Shown: positions 1 through 6,081 of the stretch, piece after piece | Layout: each line of letters opens with the position of its first letter | Numbering within the stretch: position 1 is the first letter of the stretch | Assembly: GCA_002298155.1 (NCBI GenBank) | Contig: DBME01000391.1 | Coordinates: forward strand, 1-7,762 | DNA length: 7,762 nt | Origin: Holophagaceae bacterium UBA706 | Lineage (GTDB): Bacteria; Acidobacteriota; Holophagae; Holophagales; Holophagaceae | Reading direction: 5' to 3' | Made by a program: the position numbers and the translations under genes | Notes under the pieces: model-generated | What the model was told of the DNA's origin: nothing | Seen by the model: the letters and a program-made list of their open reading frames with translations, nothing else | Databases searched by the model: none

Positions 1-1000
1 GCAGCGGCGATTCGGAATACATCATGCCCTGGTCCAGGTCCATGCGCCGGGGCGCGGGCTCGGGATCCACATCGAGGAACTCGGGGGGGCCGGTGATCTT
101 GTCGAACTCCAGCGAGATCTCCAAGGGAGGCAGGGGCGCCTTGGGCGGAGCCGGGACCGCGCCACGGGGGGGCATGATGAGGGGGAGCGATCCCTTGGCG
201 GCGGGCGCCGGCGCCGGTGGGGGGGGTGGCGCGGGGGCGGCCGGCTTCACCGTCAAGGGGAGCCTTCCGGCGGTGAGGGTCAACGCGCCCAGTGCCCAGA
301 GGGTGACGATGAACCTGCCGGCTTCCTCCTCCTGGAGGTTGCTCAGCGAAAGGAAGGTCTCGAAGCTGATGGGGTCGGAGGACAGGAAGGAGAGCGCGTA
401 GGCCGTGCCCGGGGTCAGGGGCAGATCGCTGAGGGTCTCGACCAGATCCCGGTTCCCCTCCCAGCGCCAATCGGTCTCGGTGCCCAGGATTTCCAAAAGA
501 TCCGTGAGGTAGTGGCATTCCTGGAAGGTGTTCCACACGAAGTGGCGGTGCTGCAGCTTGAACTGGAGATCCTGCTCCAGCTGCCGTTCCAGGGAGGTGG
601 CGTGCCATTCCCAGGAGAGCACGGGATGCTCCAGGGCATGGATCATGATCTGTTCCTGGAGGGACTGGAGATGCGAATCGCGCTCATCCAGGTTCATCAT
701 CCCCCACTGGATGACCTTCTCGCCCAGGCGGTAGCGCTCCTCGTTGGCCAGAAGCTCGCTCAGGGCGGGGAAGTCCAGGATGCCCTGGCGCAGGAGGTAG
801 TTGCCGAACTGCTCGCCGGCGGCGTCGCTCTTGAGATGGACCAGTTCGCCCTTGCTGAAGTAGAGCCGGCGCACCCCGTCGTTCTGCTCAAGGACGAGCT
901 CTCCGTCTGCGGATTCCTGCCGCAGGGCACCCAACAGGACGGGCAGGTTCTTGATGGGAGCGGGCACGGTCGGGTCATCTCCAGGATGGGAAGGATGCAT
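1..1000 (-). CDS. DUF4388 (PATAN-like) domain protein, C-terminus cut by window edge
   Basis: This gene reads leftward from an ATG at 1000-998 and stays open to the left edge (333 codons, no stop), so the C-terminus is missing. Residues 15-130 look like a DUF4388/PATAN domain: a short helix (IKNLPVLLGAL), then beta strands with the typical pattern GELVLEQNDGVRRLYFSKGE and LVHLKSDAAGEQFGNYLL. Residues 130-245 are a helical region. Residues 253-292 form an Ala/Pro-rich linker, followed by an acidic stretch with LEISLEFDKI. DUF4388 proteins are cytoplasmic and often sit in two-component or gliding/motility regulatory networks; the role here is unknown. The start is uncertain. The ATG has no good ribosome site, whereas an in-frame GTG at codon 12 (967-965) has GGAG 11 bases upstream. 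The reading frame is secure because it stays open through the proline linker and keeps sensible composition on both sides. The domain call is from motif memory, not a profile search. Confidence 0.8.
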   Translation of the reverse strand, partial: MHPSHPGDDPTVPAPIKNLPVLLGALRQESADGELVLEQNDGVRRLYFSKGELVHLKSDAAGEQFGNYLLRQGILDFPALSELLANEERYRLGEKVIQWGMMNLDERDSHLQSLQEQIMIHALEHPVLSWEWHATSLERQLEQDLQFKLQHRHFVWNTFQECHYLTDLLEILGTETDWRWEGNRDLVETLSDLPLTPGTAYALSFLSSDPISFETFLSLSNLQEEEAGRFIVTLWALGALTLTAGRLPLTVKPAAPAPPPPPAPAPAAKGSLPLIMPPRGAVPAPPKAPLPPLEISLEFDKITGPPEFLDVDPEPAPRRMDLDQGMMYSESPL

Positions 1001-1020
1001 GCAGGGCTTGCAATAAGCTC

Positions 1021-1026
1021 ATTATA
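1021..1026 (-). promoter_or_regulatory. Candidate -10 box for the leftward DUF4388 gene
   Basis: On the minus strand these bases read TATAAT, an exact sigma-70 -10 consensus in an otherwise G+C-rich context. Its downstream end lies 20 bases before the ATG at 1000, so the transcript would have a leader of about 14 bases to that ATG, or about 47 bases to the alternative GTG at 967. No convincing -35 box is present 16-18 bases upstream (the area reads CGCGCC-like). Confidence 0.45.
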
Positions 1027-1050
1027 TTCAGGCCGGGCTTCACGGCGCGC

Positions 1051-1056
1051 TAGAAT
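1051..1056 (+). promoter_or_regulatory. Candidate -10 box for the rnc transcript
   Basis: TAGAAT matches the sigma-70 -10 consensus at five of six positions. It lies in the small A+T-richer island between the divergent genes, 26 bases before the first rnc ATG. A second -10-like box, TACTAT, is at 1069-1074. Neither has a good -35. If the second were used, transcription would begin near or after the ATG at 1077 and translation would have to start further in. Confidence 0.35.
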
Positions 1057-1076
1057 TGATGCTCGCTTTACTATAG

Positions 1077-1844
1077 ATGATGGTGACCGGAGCGTTGTCC
1101 CGGGGCAATCAAGGGAAAGGAAGGAAATACGTTGGTGGATGTCCATTGAAGCGGTCCGTGAGGAAACCCACACCCCTTGAAGCCAAGCTGGGCTATGTCT
1201 TCCGGGACGAATCCCTTCTGAGGACGGCCCTGACGCCGCCCTCCGCCGGTATAACCCCCGACAACCAGCGCCTGGAGTTCATGGGGGATTCCGTCCTCCA
1301 CCTGTGTGTCTCCCTCCTGGTGTACCGGGAGCACCCCGCTTGGCCCGAAGGGTCCCTCTCGAAGCTCCGCGGCCTCATGGTGTGCACGGACGCCCTCCAC
1401 ACCTGGGCCCTGGACCTGGGCGTGGAGCTGGAACGCGGCCCCCGGTCCCTGCGCAGGACCTCCGCCAACCTCCGCAACGCCCTGGCCGACGCCATGGAGG
1501 CACTCCTGGCCGCCATCTTCCTGGACCAGCAGGGCAGCGGGGGCAACCCCCTCGACACGGTCCTGCCCATCATCGAGCACCGGTTCCTGGAGCAGATCCG
1601 CGCCGCCTACGTGGGCGTCTGGGAGAAGCTGGACAGCAAGACCACGCTGCAGGAACGCCTGGCCACCCTCGGACTTCCGCCGCCCCGCTACGACCTCACG
1701 GAGCGGGCCGGACCCGACCACGCCCCCACCTTCACCGTCAAGGCGACGGCCGGCGATTTCGAAGCCACGGGCTCGGCGGGGACGCTCAAACGCGCGCAGA
1801 TGGAGGCGGCCCGCATCCTGCTCGAAGCCCTTCCCGGCGCCTGA
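1077..1844 (+). CDS. rnc: Ribonuclease III
   Basis: RNase III cuts double-stranded RNA in rRNA processing and mRNA turnover in the cytoplasm. From the ATG at 1077 the protein has 255 residues, normal for the family. The catalytic domain (about 34-175) carries the signature QRLEFMGDSVL (64-74), with Glu67 and Asp71, and the second acidic pair in ADAMEALLAAIFLD (Asp138, Glu141). The double-stranded-RNA-binding domain fills about 186-254 (KTTLQERLATLG, then FTVKATAGDFEATGSAG and a final helix). Gln64 stands where E. coli has Glu38. The start is uncertain. The ATG at 1077 has no ribosome site and the N-terminal 30 residues are unlike the family. TTG at 1146 (LKRSVRKPTPLEAKLGY) or GTG at 1158 would give 232 or 228 residues and begin just before the conserved domain. 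It is the first gene of the rightward run and is followed after 95 bases by the HisA-like gene. Confidence 0.93.
   Translation: MMVTGALSRGNQGKGRKYVGGCPLKRSVRKPTPLEAKLGYVFRDESLLRTALTPPSAGITPDNQRLEFMGDSVLHLCVSLLVYREHPAWPEGSLSKLRGLMVCTDALHTWALDLGVELERGPRSLRRTSANLRNALADAMEALLAAIFLDQQGSGGNPLDTVLPIIEHRFLEQIRAAYVGVWEKLDSKTTLQERLATLGLPPPRYDLTERAGPDHAPTFTVKATAGDFEATGSAGTLKRAQMEAARILLEALPGA
1119..1149 (+). promoter_or_regulatory. Strong Shine-Dalgarno followed by a five-codon ORF ending on the inner rnc start
   Basis: GGAAGG (1119-1124) is the best ribosome site in the rnc leader, but the start codons at normal spacing (TTG 1132, GTG 1135) are not in the rnc frame. They open a tiny ORF, TTG-GTG-GAT-GTC-CAT, whose TGA (1147-1149) overlaps the in-frame TTG at 1146-1148 as TTGA. 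That arrangement would suit termination-reinitiation coupling onto rnc. Translation of this ORF is inferred, not shown. Confidence 0.25.
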
Positions 1845-1903
1845 TCGTCGCCGCCGGCACCACCGTTCGCGCCGAAGACCCCCCCAAAGCCGGCCGCATC
1901 GGT

Positions 1904-1909
1904 TACCAT
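1904..1909 (+). promoter_or_regulatory. Weak -10-like box in the rnc to HisA-like gap
   Basis: TACCAT keeps the three most important -10 positions (T, A, final T) and lies 31 bases before the HisA-like start. There is no recognisable -35. It is followed by a five-codon ORF, ATG-CCG-TTT-GAG-GAT-TGA (1915-1932), that ends just before the start. The 95-base gap otherwise holds only a run of seven C and no terminator. Confidence 0.15.
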
Positions 1910-1928
1910 CGGCAATGCCGTTTGAGGA

Positions 1929-1950
1929 TTGAAGATCCCTTGAAGATCCT
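1929..1950 (+). repeat. Perfect 11-base tandem duplication across the HisA-like start
   Basis: TTGAAGATCC occurs twice in direct tandem with an 11-base period (1929-1939 and 1940-1950; only the eleventh base differs, C then T). The second copy contains the TTG used as start. The first copy carries an identical TTG that is out of frame, because 11 is not a multiple of three. The first copy also supplies the GAAG (1931-1934) that could act as a weak ribosome site. Confidence 0.6.
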
Positions 1951-2653
1951 GCCAACTCTTAACATCCAGAATGGAATGGCCGTGCCCATCGTGGGTGACG
2001 GCTCTGAACCCGCGGATCTCCTGGCCCTGGTGACCCGCCTCCTGGAGCTGGGTTCCCATCGCCTGGCCCTCGTCGACGTGGACGCCGCCCGGGGGCATGG
2101 CAACAACCGCGAGCTCATCGCCCGGGCCATCCAGCGGTTCCACGCGGGCCGGCCCAAGGCCTGCATCCAGGTGGGGGGCGGCATCCGCAGTTCCGACCAG
2201 GCCCAGTTCTTCCTGGACAACGGCGCCACGTGGCTCACCGTGGGCACGATCCTGCAGCGGTCGCCCGTGATGGTGGACCAGCTCCTGGCGCGCTTCCGGG
2301 AGCACCTCACGGCCGCGGTCGACGCCCGGGAGGGCGAGGTCCTCGCCTCCGGTTGGGGCGGCACCAGCGGCCAGAAGCTCACCGCCGCCGGCGGGCGCAT
2401 CGCCGAGTTCGGCTTCAAGCGGCTCCTCTTCATGGACATCCCCCAGGCTGCCGGCGCGCAGCCCGACTTCGCCAGCGCCCGCCTCCTGGCCCAGCATTCC
2501 CGGCTCAACCTCTACATGGGCGGCAGCATCCAGCGGGCGGAGCACCTGGCCCAGGCCCGCGAGATCCCCGCAATCCAGGGCGTCGCCGTGGATGGCCTCC
2601 TCCTGCGCGACGATCCGGAGTTCGCGGCCCTGCTCAACGTCCCCGGCTGCTGA
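1940..2653 (+). CDS. HisA/HisF-family TIM-barrel protein with altered active site
   Basis: This 237-residue protein has the layout of the HisA/HisF (beta/alpha)8 barrel: strand 1 ILPTLNIQNG (3-12), LVDVDAARGHGNN (44-56, compare HisA VDLDGA..G..N), the phosphate-loop motif VGGGIRS (78-84), WLTVGTILQ (98-106), VDAREG (127-132) before SGWGG, LLFMDI (162-167) and the late GG at 194-195. HisA isomerises ProFAR to PRFAR in histidine synthesis. Here the first catalytic Asp (position 8 in HisA) is Asn8, and the DIxRDG-type loop after strand 6 is replaced by DIPQAAGA. The GxA motif near the end reads AVDGL. Only the second catalytic Asp (Asp128) is kept. It may therefore be a non-catalytic or repurposed paralogue, or catalyse a different reaction. 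The start is TTG at 1940. The first ATG (1976) would remove strand 1, and TTG 1922 is a possible in-frame alternative. No other his genes are in view. It is followed after 10 bases by the repeat protein. Confidence 0.85.
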   Translation: MKILPTLNIQNGMAVPIVGDGSEPADLLALVTRLLELGSHRLALVDVDAARGHGNNRELIARAIQRFHAGRPKACIQVGGGIRSSDQAQFFLDNGATWLTVGTILQRSPVMVDQLLARFREHLTAAVDAREGEVLASGWGGTSGQKLTAAGGRIAEFGFKRLLFMDIPQAAGAQPDFASARLLAQHSRLNLYMGGSIQRAEHLAQAREIPAIQGVAVDGLLLRDDPEFAALLNVPGC

Positions 2654-2657
2654 GGAG
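2653..2657 (+). promoter_or_regulatory. Ribosome binding site that fixes the GTG start of the repeat protein
   Basis: AGGAG overlaps the last base of the preceding TGA and lies six bases before GTG 2664. It supports that start over the ATG at 2592, which lies inside the HisA-like gene without a ribosome site. Confidence 0.7.
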
Positions 2658-2663
2658 ACCGGC

Positions 2664-4451
2664 GTGGCGGAGCCCGAGGCACCCTTCCTCCTGACGCTAC
2701 CGGATTCCGACCGGCTCCATTTCCGGAATCTGGCGCTCATCCGGCCCCAGGTCCCCACGGAACGGCAGCTGGAGCTCATCGAGAACCTCGCCCGGAATCT
2801 CTCCTCCCCGCGCCTGCTCACCCTCATCTCCCGCACGCCCCATTGGCTCGTGCACGCGCCGGTGCTCCACGCCCTGGCGGGCAACGAGAGCACCCCCGAG
2901 AGCATCCGCCGGGACCTGGAGATGGCGGTCTCGCTCTTCGACCTCATGCGGGAGATGGAGCGCGCCCCCGATCACGAGAAGGACGAGCGCGCCGATGCGG
3001 TCAAGGCCATCTACCAGGACCTGCCGGGCGAACTGAAACCCATCGTCAAGCAGCTCGCCAAGCAGCTGGCGCGGCCCGTGAACTCCACCGGCTCGACCAT
3101 GGAGATGCCCCCCCTGCCCACGGAGAATGCGGACTGGGAGGCCCTCACCGCGCTGCCCAGCACCCGGGGTTCCGTGGGGGAGACCTACCGCGCCTCCAAG
3201 AAGGACCGGGCCGCCACGGCCGAGGCGACCCTGGTGCAGGAGGACCTCCAGCAGGCCCTGATGGACGAGGAGGCCGAAGTGAGGGCCGCGGCCCTGCGCA
3301 ACCCCGCCCTGTCCGAGGAACTCCTGCTGACCTGCATTCCGGGCTGCGCCACGGTCGACCTTTTCGAGGACATCTACGTCGAGGCCCGGTGGTACTTCAA
3401 GGAGTCCATCCGCGAGGCCCTGGCGGGCGCCCCCTACTGTCCGGAGGCCATGGGCAAGAAGATCAGCGGCACCCGCCACCTGGTGCAGCTCCTGGAGCGG
3501 GGCGAACGCACCCGCCGCCAGCTCCACCGCATCGTGAGCCTCTTCACCCAGCTGGAGGAGTCGGAGTACCAGTACCTGACCTTCTGGGCCAAGCGCCAGG
3601 CCCCCTCCATGCTTCGGGTCATCAAGATCTTCTTCGACCGCCTCCAGCGCCGCCGCACGAACCAGGCCAGCGGACTTTCACCCGCCCAGTCGGAAGGGCG
3701 CTGGGTCTCGCTGGAGGAGCGTTTCTTCATGGCCAACCAGGCCACCCAGCCCGACCAGATCATCGCGGCCCTCCGGGACCCGGATCCCCAGGTGTTCAAG
3801 GTCGCCCTGGAAAACCCGGGCCTCACCCCCCGCGAACTCCTCGCCGTGATCCCCCACCTGGACGCGATCCGGGTGGAGCGCCTGGCGGCGAACCGCATGT
3901 GGAACGCCTACCCCTCCATCCGGGAGGCCCTGCTCCACAACGTCCACCTGTCGGAGGAGACCGCCCTCGATCTGGTGCGGAGCCTGGCCGGCCCGCCCCG
4001 GGTGATGCTCGAACTGCTCCGGGACCAGCGGATCCCCCACCTCTCCGTGAAAAAGCTGGCCCAGGATCTGCTCCGCCAGGCCTACGAGGAGATGAGCATC
4101 CCCCAGCGCATCGTGGCCCTGCGGGCCTCGGGCGGCGAGCTGATGCGCCACCTCCCCCTGGAGACCCTCAAGGACGAGGACACCCTGCGGATGCTCGTGG
4201 CCGACCGGCAGCTGGACCCCACCATCCTCCTGCGCCTGGCCCGGAACAAGCAGACCCCGCGGAACATCCTCGAGCTCATCGCCAGCCACCCGGCCCTCAT
4301 GGCCCACCCCGCGGTCATGACCGAGCTCCTCCTGAACCCCAAGACCCCCCGGGAAGCCTCCACGCGCATCTGGGGCCTCCTCTCGGAAAGCGAGCAGAAA
4401 CAGCTCCAGCGGAGCCCGCACCTGCCCACGTCCCTGAGGGCGATGGGCTGA
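2664..4451 (+). CDS. Large helical-repeat protein of unknown function (LRV/HEAT-like)
   Basis: I do not recognise a named family. The 595-residue product is predicted cytoplasmic: no signal peptide, no membrane segment, almost wholly alpha-helical and charged. Degenerate repeats share an Asn, a Ser/Thr-Pro or Ser-Glu turn and a Leu-rich helix: GNESTPESIRRDL (73-85), RNPALSEELLLTCIP (212-226), ENPGLTPRELLAVIP (383-397), HNVHLSEETALDLV (425-438), RNKQTPRNILELIA (527-540), LNPKTPREASTRI (557-569). This pattern recalls the variant leucine-rich repeat (LRV) and HEAT-like solenoids, usually protein- or nucleic-acid-binding scaffolds. The Cys cluster that binds Fe-S in Azotobacter LRV protein is absent; only CIPGC (224-228) and Cys259 are present. 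A low-complexity linker (138-190) separates an N-terminal helical part from the main solenoid. Start: GTG with AGGAG six bases away. The 10-base gap to the HisA-like gene suggests one transcript. Confidence 0.85.
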   Translation: MAEPEAPFLLTLPDSDRLHFRNLALIRPQVPTERQLELIENLARNLSSPRLLTLISRTPHWLVHAPVLHALAGNESTPESIRRDLEMAVSLFDLMREMERAPDHEKDERADAVKAIYQDLPGELKPIVKQLAKQLARPVNSTGSTMEMPPLPTENADWEALTALPSTRGSVGETYRASKKDRAATAEATLVQEDLQQALMDEEAEVRAAALRNPALSEELLLTCIPGCATVDLFEDIYVEARWYFKESIREALAGAPYCPEAMGKKISGTRHLVQLLERGERTRRQLHRIVSLFTQLEESEYQYLTFWAKRQAPSMLRVIKIFFDRLQRRRTNQASGLSPAQSEGRWVSLEERFFMANQATQPDQIIAALRDPDPQVFKVALENPGLTPRELLAVIPHLDAIRVERLAANRMWNAYPSIREALLHNVHLSEETALDLVRSLAGPPRVMLELLRDQRIPHLSVKKLAQDLLRQAYEEMSIPQRIVALRASGGELMRHLPLETLKDEDTLRMLVADRQLDPTILLRLARNKQTPRNILELIASHPALMAHPAVMTELLLNPKTPREASTRIWGLLSESEQKQLQRSPHLPTSLRAMG

Positions 4452-4482
4452 CTAAGCCCATATGGGCCAAGGCCGTAGCCCA
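4443..4482 (+). repeat. Cluster of overlapping inverted repeats between the two gene groups
   Basis: ATGGGCT (4443-4449) pairs perfectly with AGCCCAT (4455-4461) around a five-base loop and spans the stop codon of the repeat protein. CCCATATGGG (4457-4466) is a perfect palindrome. TGGGC (4463-4467) can pair with GCCCA (4478-4482). These hairpins share bases and exclude one another. No T-run follows, so this is not a standard rho-independent terminator; it could be an mRNA-stability, RNase III or partial-termination element. Confidence 0.4.
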
Positions 4483-4488
4483 GATGAT

Positions 4489-4493
4489 AGGAG
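4489..4493 (+). promoter_or_regulatory. Ribosome binding site of the lipoprotein gene
   Basis: AGGAG lies five bases before ATG 4499. This sets the true start well inside a much longer open frame that runs in from upstream (its ATG at 2843 overlaps the repeat-protein gene in another frame). Confidence 0.75.
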
Positions 4494-4498
4494 ATTCG

Positions 4499-5506
4499 AT
4501 GAAACGACTGCGATCCATCCCCGGCGGAACCCGGGGCGCAGCCGTGGCCATCTCCCTGGTCCTGGCCCTTGCCGTGGCGTGCGGCAAGCGCGCCCCCAAG
4601 TCCCCCGACTGGGTGACCTCGGCGCCCGCGGCCTCGGTCATGGGGCTTTCGGGCCAGGCGGGCTGGATCATCGAGCAGAAGGGGTTCCAGACCCTCATCG
4701 AGAAGTACCCCCTCGCCGACCAGACCCTGGACATCTTCCTCAAGAAGGCCCACATCAACCCCCACCAGGAATCGGGCCACATCAGCTTCTATGTGCTGTC
4801 GTTCCCCGGAACCAAGCAAGCGAGCGGTGAAGCCAAGGCCATCCCGTCCTTCCTCATCCAGCTTGGGGGTTTCAAGGATCAGGAAGCGGTGCACATGGCC
4901 ATCGCCGACGCCTTCCCCTCCGAAGGGTCCCTGGCCCTGGGCAAGCGGGAGCTGCCGGTCTACGTGATCCTGGACTGGAACCAGTACCATGTGCGGGCCG
5001 TGGCCGACGCCGATGGGCGCATCTGGCTGGGCGAGCTGCGCTCCCTGGCCGCGCTGGATTCCGGAAACTTCCCCGCCCGCCACCCCGTGACTTCGGCCAT
5101 GGAATGGATCAACGGCAAGGCCCCCTTCCAGGGCTACATCCGGGTCAAGCCCATCCTGAACGACATCTCCGGCAACGTGCCCGAGGACCTGGCCCGCAAC
5201 CTCCCCCAGGGCATCGAGGCCCTGGCCTGGAGCGTCACCCCCGGCCCCGCCGGCAAGGATTCCCTCCACCGTTTCGAGCTCGCCATCACCGGCTCCCCGG
5301 AAGGGGTGGTGCAGGTGGCCCCCTGGGTGCAGCGGTTCGTGGCCGCCGTGTCCAGCCTCCAGGGCTCCCAGGGCGCACAGGCCCCCGAAATCCTCCAGGA
5401 GAAGCAGCGCATCGGCGTCCGGTGCCAGCTCACCGGTGAACAGATCAACCAGGCCCTGGCCAAGCTCTCGCAGCCGGGCATCTCCTTCCTGCCCCGGAAG
5501 CCATGA
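4499..5506 (+). CDS. Predicted lipoprotein, first gene of the sigma-factor cluster
   Basis: The 335-residue product starts with a signal peptide: MKRLR, a hydrophobic core at 14-27 (AAVAISLVLALAVA) and the lipobox AVAC with Cys28 as the lipidation site. Residue +2 is Gly, so outer-membrane sorting would be expected by the E. coli rule, though that rule may not hold here. The mature part is mixed alpha/beta, with APAASVMGLSGQAGWIIEQK (42-61), a helix over LADQTLDIFLKKAHINP (72-88) and a C-terminal pair of helices (275-325). The overall style recalls uncharacterised substrate-less lipoproteins of acidobacteria and myxobacteria that begin with 'alanine-x-valine-x-glycine' strands, but I cannot assign a family or function. 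One further Cys is at 309. Its TGA overlaps the sigma factor ATG (ATGA), so the two are translationally coupled. It may be an envelope sensor or target of that sigma factor; that role is inferred from position only. Confidence 0.88.
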   Translation: MKRLRSIPGGTRGAAVAISLVLALAVACGKRAPKSPDWVTSAPAASVMGLSGQAGWIIEQKGFQTLIEKYPLADQTLDIFLKKAHINPHQESGHISFYVLSFPGTKQASGEAKAIPSFLIQLGGFKDQEAVHMAIADAFPSEGSLALGKRELPVYVILDWNQYHVRAVADADGRIWLGELRSLAALDSGNFPARHPVTSAMEWINGKAPFQGYIRVKPILNDISGNVPEDLARNLPQGIEALAWSVTPGPAGKDSLHRFELAITGSPEGVVQVAPWVQRFVAAVSSLQGSQGAQAPEILQEKQRIGVRCQLTGEQINQALAKLSQPGISFLPRKP

Positions 5507-6081
5507 CCGCCGTAGACGTCCTTACGGAGGAGCGGACCCCCGAATACTGGATGATGCGCCTCAAGGCCGGCCAGGAGGAGGCGCTCGCCCATCTCATGAC
5601 GCGGTTCGAAAAACCGGTATTCGCCTTCCTGCATCGGCGGCTGGCGGGTGAGACGGGGGTGGTCCAGGAGCTCACCCAGGATGTTTTCCTCAAGTGCCTG
5701 CAGCATTGCCAGCGCTTCGAGGAGGGCCGCCCGGTGGCCGCGTGGATTTTTACCTTGGCGGCTAATGCGGCGACGGACCATCTCCGTAAACGAGGCAGGG
5801 AGCTACCCCCGCCCGAGACCTTTGACGCTCCAGACCCCCATCAGCCAGCCCCCTGGGATCAGGTGGACCAGAGCAGGAGGATCAAGGGCCTACGCCAGGC
5901 CCTCGAGGGCCTGACTCCCCGGCAGCGGGCCATGGTCATGGCCTACTACGTCCACGAACATCCGGTCAAACGGATCGCGGATGACCTGGGGTGCGCCGAG
6001 GGCACCGTCAAGGCGACCCTGTTCCAAAGCCTCGCCAAATTGAGAAAAAACCTGGAAGTGAGCCATGAACCCCGAATCTGA
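5503..6081 (+). CDS. ECF-type RNA polymerase sigma factor
   Basis: This 192-residue protein directs RNA polymerase to a set of stress or envelope promoters. Sigma region 2 covers about 25-98: LMTRFEKPVFAFLHRRL, the core-binding/-10 helix VVQELTQDVFLKCLQHC (53-69), and AAWIFTLAANAATDHLRKRG (79-98), the usual W-[LI]-x-x-[IL]-A-x-N pattern. A flexible linker with several prolines (101-118) follows. Region 4 covers about 129-185: LRQALEGLTPRQRAMVMAYY, then the helix-turn-helix IADDLGCAEGTVKATLFQSL (158-177) that reads the -35. No region 1.1, region 3 or extra C-terminal domain is present, which places it in the ECF class. The start ATG overlaps the lipoprotein stop (ATGA), and its end overlaps the next gene by 17 bases. 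ECF genes commonly autoregulate, but no target promoter motif was identified here. Confidence 0.94.
   Translation: MTAVDVLTEERTPEYWMMRLKAGQEEALAHLMTRFEKPVFAFLHRRLAGETGVVQELTQDVFLKCLQHCQRFEEGRPVAAWIFTLAANAATDHLRKRGRELPPPETFDAPDPHQPAPWDQVDQSRRIKGLRQALEGLTPRQRAMVMAYYVHEHPVKRIADDLGCAEGTVKATLFQSLAKLRKNLEVSHEPRI

Noticed and set aside
512..1180. Plus-strand open frame of 222 codons opposite the DUF4388 gene
   Set aside because: It is antisense to a coding frame with clear domain patterns and shows no recognisable domain or ribosome site.
1304..1939. Open frame extending the HisA-like protein upstream through rnc
   Set aside because: It overlaps rnc in another frame with Pro/Arg/His-rich composition; the HisA fold begins at the TTG at 1940.
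2664..4451. Iron-sulfur LRV protein
   Set aside because: The N-terminal cysteine cluster needed for the 4Fe-4S site is absent.
4445..4482. Rho-independent terminator after the repeat protein
   Set aside because: Stems are present but no T-run follows any of them.
2843..4498. A long open frame starting at 2843 that continues into the lipoprotein frame
   Set aside because: Its first 550 codons are Pro/Gly/Arg-rich shadow of the repeat protein in another frame. The ribosome site and lipoprotein signal peptide place the real start at 4499.
4082..5269. Minus-strand open frame of 395 codons
   Set aside because: It is a shadow of the repeat-protein and lipoprotein genes, with Gly/His/Asp-rich low-complexity translation and no domain.
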